64,000 nt of DNA from Chondrilla cf. caribensis (Eukaryota > Porifera > Demospongiae > Chondrillida > Chondrillidae). The DNA lies in NCBI GenBank assembly GCA_964020155.1, contig OZ026549.1:5981719-6045718 (forward strand), given 5' to 3'. The position numbers were made by a program, and so were the translations under genes. This document shows positions 55,166 through 64,000 of this stretch, in pieces (position 1 is the first letter of the stretch; every line of letters starts with the position of its first letter). The notes beneath the pieces are model-generated. The model saw only the letters and a program-made list of their open reading frames with translations. It ran no database searches and was not told where the DNA came from.

Positions 55166-56580
55166 ACATGTGTCTGTCTGTCTGGTGCTTGGATATTATG
55201 TCTACATATTGTTATTATTATCATTTGCACATTTGAACATTAAATATTAGCCATTACACTGCCCTTGACGTGACCTTGGTCACTCCTTCCAGGTAGTGGT
55301 GAAAGGACGAAATATATTTTGTGGATATCTCCATCAGAAGGAACTGACGGAGAAAGCCTTCAATGAAAGTGGATGGTATAACACTGGAGACATCGGGAAG
55401 AGAGACGACAATGGATTTCTTTGTGTTCTTGCAAAAACTGAAGGTACAAACATGTGTGTTTTGTGTACCTACAAGCATGTTTGTGTATGTGTGCATATCA
55501 GCATGTTGTGTGTACTTATTCACATGTTCGTACATCAATGAAGTGTACACAGTTATGTGCTAGGATGAAGGTACTCTGTTGTGTACACTGTCAGAGCTCA
55601 TCAAGACTTCCAGTGGAGAGTATGTGTCCCCTGAGCCCATTGAGGCCATTGTGAAGGGTTATATCCCTTTCCTGGGTCATGTGATGATCGTCGGGGACAA
55701 CATGAAGTACCTCACCTGTTTACTGTCACTGAAGGTATGAGCAGTAGGAACATTGGTGTGCGTGTGTGTGGTGTGTGTGTGGTGTGTGTGTGTGTGTGGT
55801 GTGTGTGGTGTGTGTTGTGTGTGTGTGGTGTGCGTGCGTGTGTGTGTGTGTGTGTGGTGTGTGTGTGTGGTGTGTGTGGTGTGCATGATAACCCAACCAA
55901 CTCCCCATCCCCTCTGATTTATATTTTGACCACGCCCACTCTCCCTTTTGAACAGTGTGCATTGGACCCAGAAACAGGCGAGTCCACTGATGACCTGACG
56001 GAGGATGCAGTCGAGGTCATAAGGACACTCTACGGCAGAAACTACACTAAAGCCTCTGAGATATTAGAAGCGGATGATGAAGCCATTAGCAAAGCCACAG
56101 TGTATGGGATCACCCAGTACAACCAGAAACATGCTCTCTCCTACAACCAGAAGGTGGGAAGACTAGGCTAATTCATCCTCTGAGTATATGTTCACCAACT
56201 TGGTCTCCTGTAGATTCTCAAGTTCCACCTCCTGGACAGCGACTTCACTGTGGCTGGTGGAGAGCTGAGTGAGTGCTTGACTAGAAGGCATGACCATCTG
56301 TGACCTTATCAAGATGCACAGAGTTTACTACACGTGATCTCACACACAAAATTAATTACATGCATATATGTACTTTGTGGCCACACCTCATTTCATGACC
56401 ACACCCTACTTCATGACCACACCCCACTGTATGACCACACCCTACTATATGACCACACCCACTTCATGACCACACCCCACTTCCTGTCCCACCTCCACAG
56501 CTGCTGATGGTAAAATGATACGTAAAGTCATCCTCGAAAAGTACCAGGATGAGATCGAAGACATGTACGATGAAGAATGA
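52248..56580 (+). CDS. Bubblegum-type acyl-CoA synthetase with degenerate AMP-binding loop
   Basis: 17 exons: 52248-52305, 52409-52711, 52775-52968, 53135-53223, 53293-53413, 53482-53562, 53623-53724, 53794-53841, 53917-54021, 54080-54204, 54699-54762, 54824-55066, 55293-55443, 55595-55734, 55956-56153, 56214-56268, 56501-56580; 718 aa, in phase. An acidic N-terminal extension of ~120 residues precedes an ACSBG-like fold (VFWTSDPQ, CPEWYYTALGAI, LPPCHITNM, APRSVWERL, EIYGSCETTG, YNTGDIGKRDDNGFL, SPEPIEAIV, FTVAGGELTADGKMIRK). The motif that should read TSGTTGxPKG reads TKRSGDEMKK, losing the phosphate loop. A following ~55-residue helical segment is absent, and the GR pair of the GRxKE motif is AK. 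ACSBG enzymes activate long-chain fatty acids with ATP and CoA. This copy has a normal fold but is probably inactive as a ligase. Confidence 0.88.
53000..53062. repeat. (GT)n microsatellite
   Basis: About 30 GT dinucleotides in the third intron of the acyl-CoA synthetase gene, 30 bp after the donor. Confidence 0.95.
54328..54505. mobile_element. Inverted-repeat element (MITE-like) in an intron
   Basis: The left end (TGTTTATTGATTTAGACAAT...) and the reverse complement of the right end (TGTTTATTTATTTGGACAAT...) agree at about 45 of 52 positions. Between them lies a smaller perfect hairpin, GCCCAAGTGGGC. The 178-bp element has no ORF. No clean target duplication was found, so superfamily is open. 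Confidence 0.6.
55088..55162. repeat. (GT)n microsatellite near a 5' splice site
   Basis: About 33 GT dinucleotides beginning 22 bp after the donor at 55067, which itself reads GTGTGTG. Confidence 0.95.
55760..55885. repeat. Imperfect (GT)n/GGTGTGTG tract
   Basis: About 120 bp of GTGTGTG blocks separated by GG, in the intron before the conserved C-terminal exons of the acyl-CoA synthetase gene. Confidence 0.9.
56380..56490. repeat. 18-bp tandem repeat, about 6 copies
   Basis: Units ATGACCACACCCCACTTC with small changes, in the last intron of the acyl-CoA synthetase gene. Confidence 0.9.
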
Positions 56581-56629
56581 ATATACCTCTTTACATAACA
56601 TATACTCACTGTTTTAATGTACATTTGAT

Positions 56630-56635
56630 AATAAA
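56630..56635 (+). terminator. Poly(A) signal of the acyl-CoA synthetase gene
   Basis: AATAAA 50 bp after the stop. The convergent VMA21 stop is only 40 bp further, so the two 3' ends nearly or actually overlap. Confidence 0.65.
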
Positions 56636-56675
56636 GTCTGTATGCATTAAGAATACATCAATCAAAGCATGTCAT

Positions 56676-57105
56676 TTACTCTAGCTTCTGCTGGTCCAGT
56701 TTAACGTTCTTGTCCTCACTCCATGCAACATAGATATAAATTCCAATGACAATGTGAACAGCGATGACAGCTGCAACAGCACCACCTAATGACCCGTCTT
56801 CCTGACCAAAGATACCTACACAAATTGCATTTGTTTTATGCAAACAAAAAAATGCTATTTACAAGTAATAAGCAGTGTGGGCATAAATGATGCTAAAGAC
56901 ACCTTTTGGAATCATTACCTTCGAAAATGAATTCTTTAAATATAAAAAGTGCTGCTAGTGGTATAACTACGATTGCTAAAGTGAATAAGAGAAGTATTCG
57001 AACTGTTCGGTTGGTCACCGGGTCCATAATCAAGCTCAGCGCGTTCGACCGTGTTTTAACGTCACCGTGTGATACTAAAACGTTCCATAACGTGGTTCTG
57101 AACAT
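56676..57105 (-). CDS. VMA21: V-ATPase assembly factor VMA21
   Basis: Two exons, 57105-56919 and 56815-56676, encode 108 aa. Two membrane spans are clear: [20 protein letters not shown], then the conserved KEFIFEG loop, then [20 protein letters not shown] with WSEDK after it. Order and spacing match VMA21, an ER protein that chaperones assembly of the V-ATPase membrane sector. The tail ends QQKLE and has no obvious dilysine retrieval signal. A second in-frame Met (MDPVTNR) 27 codons in could be the true start, giving 81 aa; human VMA21 has 101 aa. Convergent with the acyl-CoA synthetase gene and divergent from NIPA. Confidence 0.9.
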
Positions 57106-57135
57106 GCTTCCGGAATCCCGGAATTATTCATTAGG
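57106..57135. promoter_or_regulatory. 30-bp divergent promoter core, VMA21/NIPA
   Basis: Only 30 bp lie between the outermost ATGs of the two genes. It contains GGAATCCCGGAATTATTCAT and no TATA box. If both ATGs are used, transcription start sites must lie within the opposite gene's first exon or within these bases. Confidence 0.6.
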
Positions 57136-58880
57136 ATGGCACCCATGTTGTCTGAAGGTCCCAGTGTGATGAGCTCTCCTGTCCCGTGTTTGAACCCCTC
57201 CCTGGACGCTGTGGAGGGATCTGGTGCGTATATGAAATCAGGGACGTACTGGCTCGGTCTCGGGCTGTCGATCAGCTCCAGTGTGTTTATTGGAGCGAGT
57301 TTCATTATCAAGAAGAAAGGCCTTCTCAGAATCTCTAGGGACTCAAAGAACAGAGCAGGTATACGTAATTGCTGTAAGTCTGTCTCAGCGTTGTCTTACG
57401 TCTCTCTCTCTGGCTCCAGGTAGTGGTGGTTATGGATATTTAAGGGAGCCCCTCTGGTGGGTGGGGCTATTAACAAGTGAGGACACGCCCACACAACTAC
57501 TGGCCACTTAGACTTCCATGTGACTGAACATAGTGTTGATGTTGCATGTGTGCTATTGTCCACTGCAGTGGGGATTGGCGAAGCAGCCAACTTTGCGTCA
57601 TTTGGACTAGTACCAGCAGTTCTAGTGACTACCTTGGGAGCTCTTAGTGTCATTGTTAGGTGAGTTGGCTTGTTGGTCCTCACCCGCCAAGAGGTATTTG
57701 GTTGGTTGATCCTTACTCACCTGGGTTTGGTCACTGCTAAGCTTAGCCTTGTTCTCTTCCAGTGCCATTTTGGCTTCTCTTATTTTGAATGAAGTACTGA
57801 ATATTCACGGGAAGATTGGCTGTTTGTTGTGTATTCTTGGATCCACTGTTGTTGTTATTAATGCACCTCCTGAGAGGGCCATATCAACACTGGAGGAGAT
57901 TGGAGTAAATATAATAGATCCAGGTGAGTCTGTCGACCATTACCTTATGGTGTGGAGTCATGTGTGGTAGTGTGTGTGGATGGATGTGTGGATGGGTGTG
58001 TGTGGGTGTGGGTGTGGATGGGTGTTTGGATGTGTGTGTGAGTGTGGCTGAGTGTATGGATGGGTGTTTGGATGGGTGTGTGGATGGGTGTGTGGATGGG
58101 TGTGTGAGTGAGTGTATGGATGGGTGTTTGGATGGGTGTGTGGATGGGTGTGTGGATGGGTGTGTGGATGGGTGTTTGGATGGGTGTGGATGGGTGTGTG
58201 AGTGAGTGTATGGATGGGTGTTTGGATGGGTGTGGATGGGTGTGTGGATGGTGTGTGGATTCCTATATCACCAACAGAGACACACCTCACTTTTCTTTCT
58301 CCTTCCTCCAGTATTCATCATTTATTGCATGTCAGTTGTGGGGCTTGGGCTGTATCTAATGTATGTGGTAGCCCCTGTTCACGGAACCACCAACATTCTC
58401 ATCTACATTGCTATCTGCTCACTCCTGGGATCACTCACAGTCATGTCTTGTAAGGGAGTCAGCATCGGGATCATCCTCACTCTCCATGGCAACAACCAAA
58501 TATTTAAACCTCTGTTCTGGTTTCTTTTGGTCACCATGGTGACCAATATCACCATACAGATGAACTACTTAAATAAAGCATTGGATATCTTCAACACGGC
58601 ACTGGTCACTCCTATTTACTACGTAATGTTCACTTCTCTCACCACGCTTGCTTCAGCCATTCTCTTCAAGGACTGGGTGAATGTGTCACTAACAGAGATT
58701 ATCGGCTCTGTTTGTGGATTCCTGGTCATCATTGTCGCTGTGTTCATCCTCAATGCTTTCAGAGAGATAAACATTACACTGGATGACATTAGGAACTCTG
58801 TTCAGGTCTACAGACGCACACAAAGTAGAATGATGATGGATGAAATTGATCAGAACGGGGTAGTGAAGGAAGAACCGTAG
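57136..58880 (+). CDS. NIPA2: NIPA-family magnesium transporter
   Basis: Five exons: 57136-57358, 57420-57476, 57569-57659, 57763-57923 and 58312-58880, 366 aa, in phase. Landmarks are [20 protein letters not shown] with the following [57 protein letters not shown] and [20 protein letters not shown]. About nine hydrophobic helices are seen. NIPA proteins move Mg2+ across the plasma and endosomal membrane. The ~40-residue N-terminus before the first helix and the charged C-tail ending in KEEP are poorly conserved. Family member (NIPA1 to 4) cannot be fixed; the symbol is a best guess. Confidence 0.9.
57965..58258. repeat. GGATGGGTGT-based minisatellite
   Basis: Units of TGTGTGGATGGG and TGTTTGGATGGG, with a higher-order block ending GTGAGTGAGTGTATGGATGG repeated three times, fill the last NIPA intron. 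Confidence 0.9.
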
Positions 58881-59280
58881 GTGGAAGCTGGATTTGGAAG
58901 GTCCGGTTGGAGTAGATTGTACAATTGGTGCATGTACTGTGTATTGAATTTTATTCCACTTTCTGTAAAATAGTGAATGTGGTTGTTTTTAGCTTTTGCT
59001 GAGCAAATGGAGCAGGGGGTGATTTGTAATGTGAATACCTGTTATCCAATAAGGACATAACCATTTGAGTGATTGGATTGTGCTGGTACCACGTGTACAG
59101 ATTTGGTGGGTCGTTACATCAATCAATCCACGCTGAAATCATCCAGCACATCATTTCCGTGTGACTTCATACCACACGACACGTGAAGCCGGTCACTACG
59201 TACCTGTATTGTGCGAGTTCATCCGCGTGTTCGCGATATTGAAGTGAGGTCAGCCATATTATTGCGACACTCGAGGAAAT
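58881..59280. promoter_or_regulatory. Tandem intergenic region, NIPA/PGRMC
   Basis: 400 bp holding the NIPA 3' UTR and the PGRMC promoter and leader. No TATA box close to the PGRMC ATG was recognised. Confidence 0.4.
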
Positions 59281-59867
59281 ATGGAGGGCGAAGCGTATCT
59301 AAATTTCATCTTACTATCAGCATGTGTAGTGGTAGGATATCTGCTTATTAAGAAAATATTTTTCGATAAGGAAGCTGCTGAACCTAAAGAAGTCAAACCG
59401 CCCGAAATCGAACCTCGGGATTTTACCTTGGAAGAGCTACGGGAGTTCGACGGTTCAGATCCCTCCAAGCCGATCCTGGTCGCCCTGAACGGCACTGTAT
59501 ATGACGTTACACGCTCAAAAAATATGTACGGACCAGGTGAGTATCGGCACTGAGTGTGGATGTTGTGTTGTATCTCGTGTTCAATGTACAACCCGCCACC
59601 ACCGGGCTAGCACGCTACTCTGTTGATTGACATGTACATTTTCTGTGGCTTGTAGAGGGTCCTTATCAGATGTTTGCTGGTAGAGATGCGAGTAGAGCTT
59701 TTGCCACGCTGAACCTCTCAAAGGATGACCTTCGGGAGAGTTGGGATGACCTAAGTGACCTCAGCAAGGGAGAACAATCTACTCTCAAGGAATGGGAGGA
59801 GAAGTACGTTATGAAGTACAAGAGGATCGGGGAACTGCTGAAGGACAGAGACAAGAAAAACGACTGA
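59281..59867 (+). CDS. PGRMC1: Membrane-associated progesterone receptor component (cytochrome b5-like)
   Basis: Two exons, 59281-59536 and 59656-59867, encode 155 aa. An N-terminal membrane anchor (ILLSACVVVGYLLIKKIFF) is followed by an acidic linker and a cytochrome b5-like domain: RDFTLEELREFDG, ILVALNGTVYDVT, MYGPEGPYQMFAGRDASRAF. The Tyr in GPEGPY (residue 89) corresponds to the heme-ligating Tyr of human PGRMC1. The C-terminal helix WEEKYVMKYKRIGELL is typical. The family sits in the ER membrane, binds heme and partners cytochrome P450s. Whether it equals PGRMC1, PGRMC2 or the common ancestor is not resolvable here. Confidence 0.93.
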
Positions 59868-59992
59868 ACTTAGCTGTTATTGTAACCCACTTTAGTATAA
59901 CTCATTCACGATAACAAATTTAACATAAAAGATTATTTTTTTCATTCACGATAGGGACAAGGTAAAATACATAAGTGAAAATCATAACATGG

Positions 59993-61204
59993 TCACTTCT
60001 TTGTCTTCAATCTGTGCTTTCTGTGCTTCAGTTCAGACTGGATGGCTTTCTTCCTCGACTCCAGCTCCAAGACATGCCTTTTGAGGTCACACACACTGGA
60101 TGTACCAGCTGAGAGGGTACAGCCATCCTTCTTTTCTTGTTGGTACACCTCTTCAGCTGCACCAGCCAGCAAGACACGCAGAAGACGTTGAGCTTCCACC
60201 TTTCGGTGCTCTGTAAGATCCTTTAATTTGCCAATAATTAGTTCCTCTTGCTTCTTTTTGGCAATTCTTTGAAGCTCTCTCTCCTCTTTTTGTTTTCTTC
60301 TCAACTCCTTCAATCTCTCCTCTTCCAAACGTTCATTTTCTTCCTTCTCCAATCGTAGTTGTCTTCTAGCTTCTCTCAGCCTTGCATCTTCCAGGAGACG
60401 CTTACGGACACAGTCAACTGTCATGAACCCAGAACGATCATAATCCACGTCAATCTCGACAACTTCTTCCTCTTCTCCAACCTTCTTCATAAGCTTCATC
60501 CCCTTCAGACCCATCATAGCCGAACAAAATCCTTCATAGTCCAAAAACTGAACATAGGCCTCGAATGTTCTCTCACATCCTCTGGTAACTGGACCAAAGG
60601 AAGCAAAGGACCCCACCTCTCGCATGGTACCAGTCTCAGGGACATAGACTCCCACATTGTCCACGTGACCGTAAGTGGAAAAAGTCTGCGAGAGGAGAAC
60701 CTCGGAGGGGAGGCGCCCACTGTCGGGATCATCTTCCAACACAAACCACTTTACAGGAATACCCTTAATTTTAACTGTATCTGGTCTTTGTCCCGGCTGT
60801 CCATCTGAGAATACCTCTAGACCTCTAGACCTATAGTATCCCTCCCAATCCTTCTTCTTGGGGTAATGAACATCAGATGAGTGAGCCTTTACCCGAAGCG
60901 ATTCTGAAAACCCATGCATCTTCATTTTCTTGCCATTCAGCATAAGAATGACCTTTCCAAGAGCTCTCAGCGACTTTAATTCTCCTTTAAATGTTATTTT
61001 GTCTCTCGAACAATGTTCAACTCTCAGCGACACAAATTCTTCAGGAATAGCTGCCTGTTTCAATTTTTCCATCACTTCCCAATTAGAAATAGAAGCACCG
61101 ATGATGCGTGTTTCAGGGATCAATACGTCAATTAAAATGCTCGTTTGAGGGACAAGAAATAATCCAAGAGGAGGATAGAGTTGTAATGGAACGTCCTCCG
61201 CCAT
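59993..61204 (-). CDS. AKAP17A: A-kinase anchor protein 17A-like splicing factor
   Basis: Intronless 403-aa ORF. The N-terminal third has the AKAP17A pattern (SISNWEVMEKLKQ, LNGKKMKMHGFSESLRVKA, DWEGYYRSRGLEV, RPDTVKIKGIPVKWF). An RRM-like middle follows (FSTYGHVDNVGVYV, FEAYVQFLDYEGFCSAMMGL, GMKLMKK). From about residue 280 it is a Glu/Arg/Lys-rich helix. Human AKAP17A is a nuclear-speckle splicing regulator that tethers PKA. The human protein is ~695 aa; here the long RS-rich C-terminus is missing and the helix ends after a KHRKHRLKTKK tail. The PKA-binding helix could not be confirmed by eye. Tandem to the kinase gene, with 174 bp between them. Confidence 0.85.
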   Translation of the reverse strand: MAEDVPLQLYPPLGLFLVPQTSILIDVLIPETRIIGASISNWEVMEKLKQAAIPEEFVSLRVEHCSRDKITFKGELKSLRALGKVILMLNGKKMKMHGFSESLRVKAHSSDVHYPKKKDWEGYYRSRGLEVFSDGQPGQRPDTVKIKGIPVKWFVLEDDPDSGRLPSEVLLSQTFSTYGHVDNVGVYVPETGTMREVGSFASFGPVTRGCERTFEAYVQFLDYEGFCSAMMGLKGMKLMKKVGEEEEVVEIDVDYDRSGFMTVDCVRKRLLEDARLREARRQLRLEKEENERLEEERLKELRRKQKEERELQRIAKKKQEELIIGKLKDLTEHRKVEAQRLLRVLLAGAAEEVYQQEKKDGCTLSAGTSSVCDLKRHVLELESRKKAIQSELKHRKHRLKTKK

Positions 61205-61378
61205 TTTATCCGAAAGAAATAACCCGAGGGATACAAAATTAATTCAGTATTCTCAATAAAACGTAGCGTATTAAGTCTTTTTTTCTGGAAAAAAAATATC
61301 AGTTATGAATCTGTGGCATTGTGAAGCAAAAAAGACACCAGTATGTACAAATGTCATCTCCCAAAGTGTCCAGTTCCT

Positions 61379-63740
<2,362 letters not shown>

Positions 63741-63772
63741 TTTGACCAGAGCTGGACGCTAGCTGTGATAAA
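63741..63772. promoter_or_regulatory. 32-bp divergent promoter core, CAMK4-like/LRR gene
   Basis: Only 32 bp separate the two ATGs. No TATA box is visible. Confidence 0.6.
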
Positions 63773-63991
63773 ATGTCTGCTAAAGGTAAACAGAATAAAA
63801 AGCCAACCCCAAAACCGGTGGATATTTCCCAGAGCGAGGAAGAGATACCCGGGGGCTCTGTGGTATACGAGCTGAACTGGAGCTGTAGGAGACTTCGGGA
63901 GATTGAAGGACTGGAGAAGTACACCAAGCTGAGGGTCCTGGATCTGTCCTGTAACAGTATCAGTGCAATAAGAGGACTCTCGGGCTGTAAC
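63773..63991 (+). CDS. Leucine-rich-repeat protein, first exon only (truncated by window)
   Basis: The ATG at 63773 opens a 73-codon exon. It ends at a GTGAGC donor (63992) just before the window edge. A basic/Pro N-terminus (SAKGKQNKKPTPKP) and an acidic stretch lead into SDS22-type leucine-rich repeats: ELNWSCRRLREIEGLEKYTK, LRVLDLSCNSISAIRGLSGC. This resembles LRR proteins of cilia or centrosomes, but the product cannot be named from one exon. Confidence 0.75.
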
Positions 63992-64000
63992 GTGAGCTCG

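Noticed and set aside
57958..58290. His/Thr/Pro-rich repeat protein
   Set aside because: It is the antisense reading of a minisatellite in the last NIPA intron.

Overview
The window is nuclear DNA from an animal. Every large gene is a conserved metazoan or eukaryotic family split by short GT-AG introns. The DNA is full of (CA/GT)n microsatellites and intronic minisatellites, and the genes are packed at about one per 3.4 kb. An early-branching animal with a compact genome, such as a demosponge, fits best. That placement is inferred from style only; no sequence comparison was run. No bacterial operon, CRISPR array, rRNA, tRNA or virus was seen.

Layout: 1-7861 (-) LMO7/LIMCH1-like gene (CH, PDZ, coiled coil; 3' end off the window). 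8349-8906 (+) small FAM181-like protein. 9814-10719 (-) MAT2B-like reductase, intronless. 10898-11158 MITE. 11658-12365 (-) COA5, divergent from UNC50 (+) at 12410-14368. 14804-23814 (-) RhoGAP protein of the ARHGAP6 type. 24123-25394 (-) secreted FG-GAP/VCBS protein, intronless. 25718-29142 (-) RANGAP1. 29403-34858 (+) OTUD4-like deubiquitinase. 35205-38612 (+) phosphoglycerate kinase. 39105-39437 (-) PLAC8-family protein. 40354-52146 (+) C2CD3, 29 exons. 52248-56580 (+) bubblegum-type acyl-CoA synthetase with a destroyed AMP-binding loop. 56676-57105 (-) VMA21. 57136-58880 (+) NIPA magnesium transporter. 59281-59867 (+) PGRMC. 59993-61204 (-) AKAP17A-like. 61379-63740 (-) CaMK4-like kinase. 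63773-end (+) leucine-rich-repeat protein, truncated by the window.

Gene models were built by hand. Exons were joined only where GT-AG (once GC-AG) sites, reading phase and family similarity agreed. Phases close over all 29 exons of C2CD3, 17 of the acyl-CoA synthetase, 12 of PGK, 11 of the kinase, 10 of OTUD4 and 9 of RANGAP1. The genes do not form a pathway. They are mostly housekeeping, linked by shared promoters: three divergent pairs have start codons only 30-44 bp apart.

The items most worth following up are the acyl-CoA synthetase that looks like a pseudoenzyme, the very short divergent promoters, the FAM181-like gene, the coding minisatellite in the OTUD4-like gene, and the habit of (GT)n tracts to sit directly behind 5' splice sites.
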